Shown here: positions 17,249 to 26,850 of the stretch, piece after piece
Layout of the letters: each line of letters starts with the position of its first letter
Position numbering within the stretch: position 1 is the first letter of the stretch
NCBI RefSeq assembly: GCF_000429685.1
Contig: NZ_AUCI01000001.1
Location: 62,001-126,000 of the forward strand
Direction: 5' to 3'
Length of the DNA: 64,000 nucleotides
Source: Salibacterium aidingense DSM 18341
GTDB taxonomy: Bacteria > Bacillota > Bacilli > Bacillales > Marinococcaceae
The notes under the pieces: model-generated
Seen by the model: the letters and a program-made list of their open reading frames with translations, nothing else
Database searches by the model: none
Told to the model about the DNA's origin: nothing
Position numbers and translations under genes: made by a program

Positions 17249-18304
17249 ATGAAAATTCGCCATTTACTTGCTTCTTCTACTTTGTTTCTTTTACCTTTGA
17301 GTGCCTGCGGCAGCTCGGATGATGGTACGTCTTCCTCCGAAGAACCAACGGAATTGGTTATCTCTACCTGGGGCTTTGCAGAAGACTTCTTTCGCAAAGA
17401 AGTTTACGCTCCTTTTGAAGAAGAACATAATGTTGAGATTGTGCTGGAAACCGGCAATAATTCCGAACGGTTGAACAAAATCCGCCAGGGGAATTCAAGC
17501 GTGGACTTGATTTATTTATCCGACTATTATGCGCAGCAAGGCATTAATGACGACTTATTTGCTGAAATCAACTATGACAATATTCCCAACGCTGAAGATA
17601 TTTACGATGTTGCCCAAGCTCCCTTAGGCGAAGCATACGGCCCGGCATATACGATCAGCCAATTGGGCATTGCCTATAATCCCGAAGAAACAGACGTGGA
17701 TATTACTTCATGGGAAGACTTATGGGATCCTGCGCTGGAAGACAGTATTGCTGTCCCCAGTATTACAGCAACAGCTGGGCCGATGCTGCTGGACGCTGCC
17801 TCTGTCGTTAGCGGCAAGGATCAATTTGATGAAGACGAGGCCTTTGCTCAAATGCAGGAGCTGAATCCGAATATTGTAAATGAATATTCGCAGACTTCCG
17901 CTTTTGTCAACATGTTCACCCAGGGCGAAATAGCAGCAGGGCCGCTTATGGAAATGTTTGTTGCTGACTTAAAAGAAGCTGTGCCGGAAGCTTCCTTTGT
18001 ATCCCCCGAAGAAGGGGCCTATGCCGTCATGAATACTGTAAATATTACAGCAGACAGTGAAAACAAAGAGCTGGCGGAAGAGTTTATCAACTGGCATTTA
18101 AGCGCTGAGGTACAGAAAGCTTCGGCTGCAGCCAAAATCGACTCCCCTGTCAATACCACCCTTGATCTTTCTGAGGAAGAAGCGGAAGGGCTGACATACG
18201 GAGCAGATACCATTGAAAATCTGAGGGTCCTGGATATTGAAATGGTCAACGAACAATCCGAAGCCTGGACCGACCGATGGAATAGAGAATTAACCAGCAA
18301 CTAA
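17249..18304 (+). CDS. ABC transporter solute-binding lipoprotein (family 1, spermidine/putrescine PotD-like)
   Basis: A 351-residue extracellular binding protein. The start at 17249 has AGGAGG 7 nt upstream (17236-17241); an in-frame ATG at 17168 lies inside the terminator hairpin. The signal peptide ends LPLSAC with lipidated Cys20, followed by a Ser/Glu linker. The core (ELVISTWGFAEDFFRKEVYA) and the later VMNTVNITADSENKELAEEF region resemble PotD/FutA-type binding proteins. Usual ligands are polyamines, thiamine or iron, but the embedded nucleoside hydrolase and adenine deaminase suggest a nucleoside-related ligand here. Confidence 0.88.
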   Translation: MKIRHLLASSTLFLLPLSACGSSDDGTSSSEEPTELVISTWGFAEDFFRKEVYAPFEEEHNVEIVLETGNNSERLNKIRQGNSSVDLIYLSDYYAQQGINDDLFAEINYDNIPNAEDIYDVAQAPLGEAYGPAYTISQLGIAYNPEETDVDITSWEDLWDPALEDSIAVPSITATAGPMLLDAASVVSGKDQFDEDEAFAQMQELNPNIVNEYSQTSAFVNMFTQGEIAAGPLMEMFVADLKEAVPEASFVSPEEGAYAVMNTVNITADSENKELAEEFINWHLSAEVQKASAAAKIDSPVNTTLDLSEEEAEGLTYGADTIENLRVLDIEMVNEQSEAWTDRWNRELTSN

Positions 18305-18319
18305 AAAGGAGGACTTAAC

Positions 18320-19285
18320 GTGGGCAGGAAAAAAATTTGGCTGGATGTGGATACCGGCATCGATGATGCGCTGGGTCTCATGCTCGCCTGCAGCCATGAA
18401 ACGTTTCAAGTCGAAGGGGTATCTACGGTAAGCGGGAACGTTTCCCTTCCTAAAGCGACGGCCAATACACTGCAGGTATTAAGTTTGCTCCATAAAAAAG
18501 AAACACCTGTTTACAGTGGAGCTCCTCACCCGTTTATGAGGTCTCCGGTTTATGAACATGCCGTTCATGGGGAAGACGGGCTTGGAGGACTGTCCGATCC
18601 AGCTTTCTCCCACGTCCCTTCTCTTCACCCCTTTGGTCCCGACCAATTGATTGAGGCGATAAGAAAGCATAAACAAGAGATGACGCTTATTTTCACAGGC
18701 CCGTTAACGAATTTGGCGATAGCTGTGCGTAAAGCGCCAGATATTGTGGATGATGTGGGGAATGTAATTTTTATGGGAGGGGTGATCAGGGGAGGAGGCA
18801 ACATTACACCAGCAGCAGAATTTAACATGTATGCCGACCCTGAAGCAGCCCATATCGTGCTGCATAGCGGTTTTTTTCACCTTACGCAGGTGGGGCTTGA
18901 TGTCACCAGGCAGGCGCTGCTTACGGAGAACCATTTGGCCGCCCTCTTCAAGGAAAACCAGGCAGTCGGAAAGTTTGTCTCCGATGTCACCAGCCATTAT
19001 CGAAAACGGTATGAGCAGCGGAATGGAATCAATGCCTGTGCGCTGCACGATCCTTTAGCTGTTGCTTATGCGATGAAGCCGGAAATATTAAAAACAGAAC
19101 CCTGTTACGTGGATATCGAATACAGCAGCAGGATATCAGATGGAAGTCTGGTCGCTGATGAAAATAACCGTCTGGGCCAAACGCCCAATTTATTCATCAG
19201 TTCGGAAGTAAATCTCCCGCTTTTCTATGAATGGTTTCATCAATCCCTTGTCTCACTAAAAATTAATGAAGGTGTTTCACGATGA
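18320..19285 (+). CDS. Nucleoside hydrolase (inosine-uridine preferring family)
   Basis: A 321-residue enzyme that cleaves ribonucleosides into ribose and base. The calcium-binding motif DVDTGIDDALGLMLA lies at the N-terminus. FTGPLTNLAIAVRKAPDI, FMGGVIRGGGNITPAAEFNM and NACALHDPLAVAYAMKPEI are the other family motifs. The start is GTG at 18320 with AAGGAGG upstream. It sits between the binding protein and the permeases, and its stop overlaps the next start by 4 nt (ATGA), so it is an integral operon member. Base preference is not readable; the downstream adenine deaminase suggests adenosine. Confidence 0.92.
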   Translation: MGRKKIWLDVDTGIDDALGLMLACSHETFQVEGVSTVSGNVSLPKATANTLQVLSLLHKKETPVYSGAPHPFMRSPVYEHAVHGEDGLGGLSDPAFSHVPSLHPFGPDQLIEAIRKHKQEMTLIFTGPLTNLAIAVRKAPDIVDDVGNVIFMGGVIRGGGNITPAAEFNMYADPEAAHIVLHSGFFHLTQVGLDVTRQALLTENHLAALFKENQAVGKFVSDVTSHYRKRYEQRNGINACALHDPLAVAYAMKPEILKTEPCYVDIEYSSRISDGSLVADENNRLGQTPNLFISSEVNLPLFYEWFHQSLVSLKINEGVSR

Positions 19286-20115
19286 GAAATATTTGGAAAT
19301 ATATACTAATTCTCCCCGGACTAGCAGGACTGCTCCTATTTATGGTTATTCCTCTCACAGGAACTATCGCCTCCACGTTTTGGGAAAACGGTCGATTTAC
19401 GGTAAACGGCTACCTGGAATACATGCAGGACCCGTATTTTTTAAATATATTATGGGTCACCCTACGGACGAGCCTGATCACCACCCTTGTGTGCAGTATA
19501 TTAGGATTTCCGACAGCTTATTTTATTTCAAAAACGCAGCCCCGCGTAAAAATGCTGCTGCTGTTGTTATCTATATTCCCCTTACTCACCAGTCCGGTGG
19601 TTCGTTCTTTCAGCTGGATGGTCATCCTTGGAGAATCCGGTTTATTGAATAATTTATTGACCTTTCTGGGGATCGCCGGGCCCCTGGATCTTTTATATAC
19701 TCAATCCGCTGTCACCATTGGTCTCATCCATTTATTTTTACCTTTAAGCATCATTACTCTCGTAGGGGTGATGGATAATATCAGCGAGGATGTAACACAG
19801 GCTGCCGAAAGTCTTGGCGCGCGGCGCAGTACTATTTTCTGGCAGATCCTGCTTCCATTGAGCATTCCGGGGTTATTAACCGGAAGTATTCTGGTGTTCG
19901 TCGGCAGTTTCACTGCTTATACCACTCCTGCATTACTCGGGGGACGAGAACGAGTCATTTCTACGTTCCTTTACCAAAATGCAATGACGTTAAACGATTG
20001 GCAGCTTGCTTCCATCGTAGCCACCATCATGATTGTCGTTTCTTTTACTGTGATTGGGCTGATGAATTGGGCTGCGGACAAGATTGCTGTAAAAGGAGGA
20101 AAACTCAGTGGCTAA
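19282..20115 (+). CDS. ABC transporter permease (PotB-like)
   Basis: A 277-residue permease with about six membrane segments. The EAA-type loop is AAESLGARRSTIFWQILLPL. It overlaps the nucleoside hydrolase stop by 4 nt and the next permease start by 8 nt. PotB-like subunits work as a heterodimer with PotC-like ones. Confidence 0.92.
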   Translation: MRNIWKYILILPGLAGLLLFMVIPLTGTIASTFWENGRFTVNGYLEYMQDPYFLNILWVTLRTSLITTLVCSILGFPTAYFISKTQPRVKMLLLLLSIFPLLTSPVVRSFSWMVILGESGLLNNLLTFLGIAGPLDLLYTQSAVTIGLIHLFLPLSIITLVGVMDNISEDVTQAAESLGARRSTIFWQILLPLSIPGLLTGSILVFVGSFTAYTTPALLGGRERVISTFLYQNAMTLNDWQLASIVATIMIVVSFTVIGLMNWAADKIAVKGGKLSG

Positions 20116-20893
20116 CCGTATTCTTTTAACCACATTTACGACGCTGGTGTTTATTTTTCTGCTTGGCCCGCTTGCTATCATCGCTGCGGCTTCCTTTGGC
20201 GAAGCCAGTGTCCTGCAGTTTCCTCCTGACAACTGGTCCTTAAAATGGTATGCCAATATCTTTGAAGTGAAGGGGTTTCTTGATACCTTCAAGACATCGA
20301 TGATTGTGTCCTTTGCAGGAAATGTATTTGCCCTTCTGCTTGGTCTGCCGGCCGCTTATGCGCTGAGCCGTTTTACTTTCAAAGGAAAAGCAGGACTGCA
20401 GACATTTTTTATTTCGCCGGTTTTAATACCCGGTATTGTGCTCGGTTTTTCCCTGCTTCGCTATATCATTGTTACCTTTAATCTTCCCATTTACGCGGCA
20501 CTCTTTATCGGTCATACCATTATTATGCTGCCTTTTATTGTGCGTGTCATATCTTCGAATCTGGCAAGCTTTGATTTCTCCATTGAAGAAGCAGCTATCA
20601 GTCTTGGTGCGAGCAGAATCGGAACGTTTTTCCGGATCGTACTGCCAAACATCCGCGCCGGAATTCTGGCCGGAATTTTGATAGCTTTTCTTGAGTCTTT
20701 TAACAACGTGGACTTGTCCGTTTTTATGACAGGACCCGGGGTGAGTACCCTGCCTATTCAAATGCTGACCTATGTTGAAAATTACTTCGACCCAACCATT
20801 GCGGCCTTATCTGTTCTGCTCATGCTTCTTACTGCCGTTCTCATGTTTGCGATCGAGCGGCTGCTTGGACTTTCATACTTCACTAAAAACTAA
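20108..20893 (+). CDS. ABC transporter permease (PotC-like)
   Basis: A 261-residue permease starting at GTG 20108 behind AAAGGAGG, overlapping the preceding gene. The PotC pattern is clear: the external FPPDNWSLKWYANIFE loop after the first helix, and the EAA loop AAISLGASRIGTFFRIVLPN. Partner of the preceding permease. Confidence 0.92.
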   Translation: MANRILLTTFTTLVFIFLLGPLAIIAAASFGEASVLQFPPDNWSLKWYANIFEVKGFLDTFKTSMIVSFAGNVFALLLGLPAAYALSRFTFKGKAGLQTFFISPVLIPGIVLGFSLLRYIIVTFNLPIYAALFIGHTIIMLPFIVRVISSNLASFDFSIEEAAISLGASRIGTFFRIVLPNIRAGILAGILIAFLESFNNVDLSVFMTGPGVSTLPIQMLTYVENYFDPTIAALSVLLMLLTAVLMFAIERLLGLSYFTKN

Positions 20894-20907
20894 TGGAGGC
20901 TTCCCTC

Positions 20908-21993
20908 ATGGCTTATTTATCATTGCAACAAGTGTCCGTTGCCTACCAAAAAACAAATATATTAGAACAGTTTAACCTGGAGATTCAAGAAGGAGAACTT
21001 GTCTCCCTGCTGGGGCCGAGCGGATGTGGAAAAACAACCACATTGCGTTTGATTGCAGGATTTCTCCATGCACACGAAGGGGCCGTCACCCTTCAGGACC
21101 AGGACTATACGAATGTCCCGGTTAATAAAAGAAACTTCGGTTTTGTGTTTCAAAATTATGCATTATTTCCCCATATGTCCGTCTTTGATAACGTAGCGTT
21201 CGGACTTCGGCAGCGGAAAGAATCCAAAAGCGCTATAAAAACCAAGGTCCTGGATATGCTTGATTTGGTGGGGCTGAAGGGATTTGAAAACCGGTTCCCT
21301 TCCGAACTTTCCGGAGGGCAGAGCCAGCGGGTTGCTATCGCCAGGGCGCTGGTCATAGAACCTGATTTACTGCTGTTTGATGAGCCGCTTAGTAACCTGG
21401 ACGCCAACCTGCGTGTCAATATGCGTCTGGAGATCCGCCGTATTCAGCAGGAGCTTGGCATTACAGCCGTCTATGTGTCACACGATCAGGAAGAATGTTT
21501 CTCGATTTCAGACCAGGTCGCTATTATGAATAAGGGGAATATTGAGCAGCTCAGCAATCCCGCAGATATTTATCATTATCCAAAAACTTCGTTTATCGCT
21601 GACTTTATCGGGTTTAAAAATTTCATTACTTTTGACCGCAAAGAAAAACAGACAGAGGGCACCACTTATTATAAAGCTGATACTGCCTTTGTTGTCGCCG
21701 ACCATCCGGGAAGCACCGGCAGAGAAGGAATGATGGGAGCCATACGCCCGGAAGATATCACATTTCATACCCGGGAGAATGCAGCACATACCAATTCCTT
21801 GTCCGGCACTATCCACACTGTCATTTTTCTGGGACGCAGCTACCAATACGAAGTAAGGACCTCTCTCGGGAATTTTACCGTAAATGAAGAAATGTTTGCT
21901 CCCCTGCAGCCGGGTACAGAAGTAGCTTTAACCTTTCCTCCTGACAAGTGGGTCATTGTGGAAAAAACGGAGGTGACCACTCATGCAGGTTGA
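20908..21993 (+). CDS. ABC transporter ATP-binding protein (PotA-like)
   Basis: A 361-residue ATPase. The start at 20908 has GGAGG at 20895-20899, 8 nt upstream; the ATG at 20893 overlaps that site. Walker A GPSGCGKT, signature LSGGQSQRVAIARAL, Walker B LLLFDEPLSNLD and switch YVSHDQEE are intact, and a C-terminal TOBE domain (GAIRPEDITFH, then VIFLGRSYQYEVRT) is present as in PotA/MalK types. It overlaps the deaminase gene by 11 nt. Confidence 0.93.
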   Translation: MAYLSLQQVSVAYQKTNILEQFNLEIQEGELVSLLGPSGCGKTTTLRLIAGFLHAHEGAVTLQDQDYTNVPVNKRNFGFVFQNYALFPHMSVFDNVAFGLRQRKESKSAIKTKVLDMLDLVGLKGFENRFPSELSGGQSQRVAIARALVIEPDLLLFDEPLSNLDANLRVNMRLEIRRIQQELGITAVYVSHDQEECFSISDQVAIMNKGNIEQLSNPADIYHYPKTSFIADFIGFKNFITFDRKEKQTEGTTYYKADTAFVVADHPGSTGREGMMGAIRPEDITFHTRENAAHTNSLSGTIHTVIFLGRSYQYEVRTSLGNFTVNEEMFAPLQPGTEVALTFPPDKWVIVEKTEVTTHAG

Positions 21994-23695
21994 TACGCTC
22001 ATTGTGAATGCCCGTATTTTCAATAGTTATGTGAAGACGTTTCAATTCCAGAACGCTGCGGTCGTGGATGGACGCTTTTTATACATTGGTCCGAAGGGGG
22101 AAGACTACTTTACGGCCGGCGAAGTGATTGATGCCGGCGGATGCTGGATGATCCCAGGTCTGATCGATATCCACCTGCATATCGAAAGCTCCATGGTAGC
22201 CCCTGGTACCTTTTCCAACGCCCTGCTCCATCATGGTGTTACGACAATTGTGCCCGAACCGCACGAAATGGCAAACGTTTTCGGACTGGACGGGGTAAAA
22301 GAAATGCTCCATGCCAGCAGAGATTGTCTCGTCGATATGTTTTATGCCATCCCTAGTTCCGTTCCGGCGACAAACATGGAGACGACCGGAGGTGCTATTA
22401 CCATTTCGGATATGGAAACGCTCCTTCAGACCGAGCCGCTCGCCTGCATGGGGGAAATCATGAATTACACCGATATTATCCAAAAGCCGGAAGGGCGAAC
22501 CAACCAATTGCTGCAATACTTCCGTGAGCATTATCCTGATTTTATTATCGAAGGACACTGCCCCCGTTTGATGGATATTGATCTGCAGCGGGTCATCCAT
22601 GCCGGGGTGGATTCCGACCACACCCATCAAACCGTTGCCGGTATGGAAGAGCGGATAAAATCAGGCATGTTTATTGAAATCCAGGAAAAATCGATGTCTC
22701 CTGAGGTCATGGACTATTTAATCCAGCACGAGGTGAAGGAGCACTTTTGCTTTGTCACTGATGATGTTATGCCGGATTCTCTGTATTACCGCGGCCACTT
22801 GGATGCTGTGTTAAAAAAGGCAGTAGATATGGGGATGGCTCCTGAAGATGTTATTTATGCCGCCACCTATACTCCAGCCCAACGAATGAAGTTTCATGAC
22901 CGCGGCGTGATAAAACCGGGAACGATCGCAGACTTCGTTTTATTAAACAACCTGGAAACGTTTGAAATCGAGAACGTGTTTAAAAACGGGAACCGTGCTA
23001 ATACAGAAAACGGCAGGGAAAACCTGGGGCGAAGCTTTCCGGCTTCCTTTTACCAGAGTGTACAGCTCGCTCCTTTATCTGCTGACGATTTTATGTTAGA
23101 AGCAGCAAATACCAACCAGCCGGGACGCCGTACCACCCAACGTGTCATCAAGGTGAAAGATGGATCCACATTTACCCAGGAAGAACAGCATTCCTTTTCC
23201 GTTCAGAAAAACGGAAGGGTTTCATGGGAAAACAGCGGTTTTGGTCTATTGTCCACGTTTGAACGGTATGGAAAAAACGGAAACCGTGCTCATGTTCTTA
23301 TCGACGGCGACATTATCCAGCGCGGCGCAATAGCCACGACCTACTCCCATGACAACCATAATTTATTGAGTATCGGCCACGATGCCGAAGATCTGGTACT
23401 GGCCTGCAATAAAGTAATGGAAGAACAGGGAGGGTTGTGCCTTGTGGAGAGCGGTGAAATACTAGCATTTGTTCCGCTGCCTGTAGGAGGCATTTTAACC
23501 GAAGATCCCTTAGACACCTTCGCCCCAAAAATAAAAAAACTGCGCCAGGAAATGATTCGTTTGGGATACCGACATTACAACCCATTGATGTCGCTGAGCA
23601 CGTTATCCCTGGCGGTCAGTCCTGCCATTAAATTAACGGACCAGGGATTGATCGATGTGAATGAAGGAAAATTTATTTCTAACGCCGTGGACTAA
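21983..23695 (+). CDS. ade: Adenine deaminase
   Basis: A 570-residue amidohydrolase-superfamily enzyme converting adenine to hypoxanthine and ammonia. The metal-binding PGLIDIHLHIESSM, the VPEPHEMANVFG motif, IIEGHCPRL, DSDHTHQT, the FVTDDVMPDSL region and the C-terminal ATTYSHDNHNLLSIGHDAED define the AdeC family at its usual length. It starts inside the ATPase gene (11-nt overlap). With the nucleoside hydrolase it forms a two-step route from adenosine to hypoxanthine, adjoined to its own importer. Confidence 0.93.
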   Translation: MQVDTLIVNARIFNSYVKTFQFQNAAVVDGRFLYIGPKGEDYFTAGEVIDAGGCWMIPGLIDIHLHIESSMVAPGTFSNALLHHGVTTIVPEPHEMANVFGLDGVKEMLHASRDCLVDMFYAIPSSVPATNMETTGGAITISDMETLLQTEPLACMGEIMNYTDIIQKPEGRTNQLLQYFREHYPDFIIEGHCPRLMDIDLQRVIHAGVDSDHTHQTVAGMEERIKSGMFIEIQEKSMSPEVMDYLIQHEVKEHFCFVTDDVMPDSLYYRGHLDAVLKKAVDMGMAPEDVIYAATYTPAQRMKFHDRGVIKPGTIADFVLLNNLETFEIENVFKNGNRANTENGRENLGRSFPASFYQSVQLAPLSADDFMLEAANTNQPGRRTTQRVIKVKDGSTFTQEEQHSFSVQKNGRVSWENSGFGLLSTFERYGKNGNRAHVLIDGDIIQRGAIATTYSHDNHNLLSIGHDAEDLVLACNKVMEEQGGLCLVESGEILAFVPLPVGGILTEDPLDTFAPKIKKLRQEMIRLGYRHYNPLMSLSTLSLAVSPAIKLTDQGLIDVNEGKFISNAVD

Positions 23696-23709
23696 TGTAG
23701 TGTAAAAGA

Positions 23710-23740
23710 GGAGCTGTATCAAAGGTACAGCTCCTTCTCT
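23710..23740 (+). terminator. Terminator of the nucleoside uptake operon
   Basis: GGAGCTGTA and TACAGCTCC form a perfect 9-bp stem with a 7-nt loop 15 nt after the deaminase stop. The tail is TTCTCTCC rather than a pure T run. The remaining ~200 bases before the next convergent gene show nothing recognisable. Confidence 0.65.
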
Positions 23741-23936
23741 CCCCAATCGTTTGCCACAAATGCGATAGCTGTACCCAGCGGAAACATGAGTGTCACAAGT
23801 ATTGGTGATTTTTTAAAGATCCAGGACGTTTTAACGGAAACCCTTCGGATATCAATCCCAATAAAGGCGTTACCTTTTTTATGTTTGAAAAGGTTGTTCG
23901 CTTTTTACATGCCTAAAAACACTTATGAAATTGTAT

Positions 23937-25172
23937 CTACAATAATGACTGGAAAAACAATCCAATTCCTGTTCCAAGGTAATTTCCGATAATATAGCCG
24001 AGTGTGCCAACAATCAAAATTGGCACAATTAGTTTGTTCCAGCCTTTCGCAATTGCCATTGCCGCAGCTGTTGTAGGCCCTCCAAGGTTTGCATTACTTG
24101 CGAGTACAATTTCTTCCAGGTTAAATTTAAACAACTTCCCTAACACAAGGGAGCACAGGAGATTCATCAGGACGATAATCAATACAAAAACGAGTAAAAG
24201 CGGTGCCGTTGTCATAACTAGTGACAGCGATGCCGGTACGCCGATGACCACAAAAAATAAATAGATTAAAAAAGTCCCTAGTTCCTGTGTTCCGTGGAGG
24301 TTTTCAAAGTAATTCGGGAACAAGAAAACTGCTAAAACAGTAAGTGTTGTTAACACGAGATACTGATCACCGATCAAGCCTCCCAGCACCTGATAGAAAA
24401 TACCAGCATCCTCACCACCTGGGATTGCCTCTGCAAAAAAGTCAGCCAGTTGGAACGATACGGCTACAAGGAAGAATGCCGTTGCAACACTTGATGCAAT
24501 ATCTTTTAAAGATATTTCTTTTCCTTTCCAGAATGAAGCAGCCAGCGTTTTGTCTTCATCACTGGAAGTGTTGGATTCGACTTCTTCCATGTGTGGTGTT
24601 TTAAATTTTCTACGAAATAAAGAAACTGCCGGAATGCCCATTAAAACAAAAAAGAAAAGCGCCATCATTGCATTATCTGCTACAACTGTGGCTGAAACGA
24701 GATCCTCTGGCGCTTCAAACTTTGCAGACATTGCTGCAAAGTTAACACCACCCCCGGTATAGGATCCAGTCATCATAGCACCTATTTTATCAAGATGTGG
24801 AATGACATCTTTCAATAACGTAAACGAAATAATGGTACCAACAACAGTGCCAATCGAACTTAACAAGAATATTGTTAGCATGCGGCCACTTTCCTGCCAG
24901 ATTTTTTTAATGTTTGCCTGGAATAAAAGAAGTGGGATGGCCAGTGGTACAACATAATCCCAGATCGCGTCATAAGCACCGGATTCAAGTGGTATAATGC
25001 TCAAGTTGGACAGAGCCATTGCACCTATTAATGCAATAATAGCACCGGAAACTTTGGAAGCCCATGCATACTTTTGTTCCAAATAAATGCTGATGGCTGC
25101 CCAACCTGTCAGAAATGCCCAAAGTGCCCACGTATTATCTGATGAAATTAATGACGTATCCAATTGATTCAC
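23937..25172 (-). CDS. DUF819 family membrane protein (YjcL-like)
   Basis: A 411-residue polytopic membrane protein of the DUF819 family. Typical segments are LESGAYDAIWDYVVPLAIPL, MMTGSYTGGGVNFAAMSAKF and the C-terminal ASNANLGGPTTAAAMAIAKG repeat-like motif. A hydrophilic acidic loop (EEVESNTSSDEDKT) interrupts the middle. The fold suggests a two-repeat carrier, but the substrate of the family is not established. It is the last of three minus-strand genes after a dipeptidase and a regulator, which hints at transport of a dipeptide or its product. Confidence 0.85.
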   Translation of the reverse strand: MNQLDTSLISSDNTWALWAFLTGWAAISIYLEQKYAWASKVSGAIIALIGAMALSNLSIIPLESGAYDAIWDYVVPLAIPLLLFQANIKKIWQESGRMLTIFLLSSIGTVVGTIISFTLLKDVIPHLDKIGAMMTGSYTGGGVNFAAMSAKFEAPEDLVSATVVADNAMMALFFFVLMGIPAVSLFRRKFKTPHMEEVESNTSSDEDKTLAASFWKGKEISLKDIASSVATAFFLVAVSFQLADFFAEAIPGGEDAGIFYQVLGGLIGDQYLVLTTLTVLAVFLFPNYFENLHGTQELGTFLIYLFFVVIGVPASLSLVMTTAPLLLVFVLIIVLMNLLCSLVLGKLFKFNLEEIVLASNANLGGPTTAAAMAIAKGWNKLIVPILIVGTLGYIIGNYLGTGIGLFFQSLL

Positions 25173-25228
25173 CCCATTGTTTTTTATATAAATTTATAGA
25201 AATAAGGCGTCTTCTCTATAAAAACTTT

Positions 25229-25765
25229 CTAAAAGCTTGGCGGTGTCATCGCCCAAACTGACATTGATTTTTCATCCGTGGGATTGACATACCGGTGTGG
25301 AATTGTGCTGTTGAATGAGATGCTGTCCCCTTCTTCCAGATGAATCTCTTCATTATCCAAAATAATGGTTAAGCTGCCTTGAAGAACATAACCACACTCC
25401 TCCCCTTTATGAGTGACGAGTTTCCGATCTTCCTGATGCGGTTCGAGTTCGACTAGAACCATCTCCAAATTACGTTTCATTCGTGACGAAAGCAATTGAT
25501 ATTTTAGCTTTGAATCGGGTAAAGTGATGGTCTTACGGTCTCTTTTTTTAACGACTCGATCCGTATTATCGTCATACCCAATCAGTTCAGCAATCGTGAC
25601 ATCAAGCCCTTTACAAAGTTTATACAACGTTGTAATAGCAGGGTCTGTATTATCCCGTTCAATCTGGCTTACTGTAGCGATGCTAACAGAGGATTTTGAC
25701 GATAATTCTTTTAAGGACAGGTTCTTTTCTTTTCGCAGTTTTCGAATCACGCTGCCGTCAAACAT
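25229..25765 (-). CDS. XRE-family regulator with C-terminal cupin domain
   Basis: A 178-residue regulator. The start at 25765 (MFDGSVIRKLRKEKNLSLKE) follows AAAGGAG; the upstream extension of the frame overlaps the dipeptidase. Residues about 7-60 are an HTH (LKELSSKSSVSIATVSQIER) and residues about 100-175 a cupin (VTHKGEECGYVLQGSLTIIL, then EEGDSISFNSTIPHRYVN). This architecture is common for repressors of amino acid or amine catabolism that sense a small ligand in the cupin. It lies between the dipeptidase and the DUF819 carrier and probably controls all three. Confidence 0.9.
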   Translation of the reverse strand: MFDGSVIRKLRKEKNLSLKELSSKSSVSIATVSQIERDNTDPAITTLYKLCKGLDVTIAELIGYDDNTDRVVKKRDRKTITLPDSKLKYQLLSSRMKRNLEMVLVELEPHQEDRKLVTHKGEECGYVLQGSLTIILDNEEIHLEEGDSISFNSTIPHRYVNPTDEKSMSVWAMTPPSF

Positions 25766-25796
25766 TGTCGGCTCCTTTCCAATGCCTTCGTATACG

Positions 25797-26804
25797 TTAC
25801 GGAATTTTTTTTTGCACACATAAATGATTATGTAAAAATGCCAGTGCATTTGTGGAGCAAACCCGTTCCATTTCAGATGTGCTAAAGCCCCTTTTTAACA
25901 TTTCATCCATTAATGCAGGTACACCTGCAATACTCTCCAGGTCCTTTGTGACCGGGAGTTCACTCAATCCTAGATCGTAATCCTTCAGGTAATTCGTAAA
26001 ATCGAAACCAAATCCAACATGTTCGACGCCAACGAGTTCTGCCATATAGACTACATGATCAACAAATTTTTCAAGGGATGGGTTATCATCTGAAACAAAT
26101 TCGGCATGTGCATTAACGCCGATTAGTCCATTCCTTCCGGCAATTGCCTTCAACTGTTCATCCGTTAAATTACGTTCGTGATCACAAAGTTGCTTTGCAT
26201 TGCTGTGTGAAGCAATCAGGGGACAGCTTGTCTGCTTTACGGCATCCCAAAATGACGGTGCATCCAAGTGTGACACGTCAATAATCCAACCTTTGTTTTG
26301 CATTTGTTCAGCGGCAAACGCTCCTGATTTCGTAAGACCTCGTTTGTTTGCTTCAGTCCCGGTTCCCGTTGCAAGGAAATTCGCCTCATTCCAGGCAAAA
26401 ATTGAATGCCGGATATGACGCTGATCCAATTCTTCCACTGACCGGGAGACCTTCTCGATGTCTGATGAACCACCCCATTCCTCCATAAAGCTTAGACCTT
26501 CCAGACCGAGATAAATAAAGACTTTACCACTGTGTTTATATACATCCAAGTCAACAGCAGATGTCACAATCTCAACTTCGGAACATTCCCTGAAGTCGTC
26601 AAGCGCGTATTGAAGAAGCTGCCAAAAACGCTGCAGGGGGTTATGGCGAAACATAGGCTCCACCCAAATTACACAAATAAGGCCAACCACACCATTTTCT
26701 TTAAGTTGTGGAAGGTGGCACTTTTCAAACACCCTAGATTCGCCATTTGCACGCCGGAAAGCAATATTGGTGATGATATCGGAATGAAGGTCTACAATGT
26801 TCAT
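25797..26804 (-). CDS. Membrane dipeptidase (renal dipeptidase, peptidase family M19)
   Basis: A 335-residue zinc enzyme of the M19 family. The start at 26804 (MNIVDLHSDIITNIAFR) supplies the HxD metal motif at its usual place at the N-terminus; the longer open frame upstream has no family residues. The bridging Glu in YLGLEGLSFMEEW, DVSHLD, IASHSNAKQLCDHERNLTDE and VGFGFDF are intact. The family hydrolyses dipeptides and accepts D-residues at the C-terminal side. It is the first gene of the operon, with a candidate promoter 50-75 nt upstream. Confidence 0.9.
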   Translation of the reverse strand: MNIVDLHSDIITNIAFRRANGESRVFEKCHLPQLKENGVVGLICVIWVEPMFRHNPLQRFWQLLQYALDDFRECSEVEIVTSAVDLDVYKHSGKVFIYLGLEGLSFMEEWGGSSDIEKVSRSVEELDQRHIRHSIFAWNEANFLATGTGTEANKRGLTKSGAFAAEQMQNKGWIIDVSHLDAPSFWDAVKQTSCPLIASHSNAKQLCDHERNLTDEQLKAIAGRNGLIGVNAHAEFVSDDNPSLEKFVDHVVYMAELVGVEHVGFGFDFTNYLKDYDLGLSELPVTKDLESIAGVPALMDEMLKRGFSTSEMERVCSTNALAFLHNHLCVQKKIP

Positions 26805-26850
26805 TCTTCCCACCCTTTTTATTATTTTAAAATTTTCACTATATTTTTTC

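Noticed and set aside
22079-22630. Minus-strand open frame of 183 codons
   Set aside because: It is antisense to the adenine deaminase, whose motifs run through the whole interval.
23786-23992. 68-codon plus-strand open frame after the deaminase operon
   Set aside because: No proper ribosome binding site, runs into the convergent DUF819 gene, and follows a terminator.
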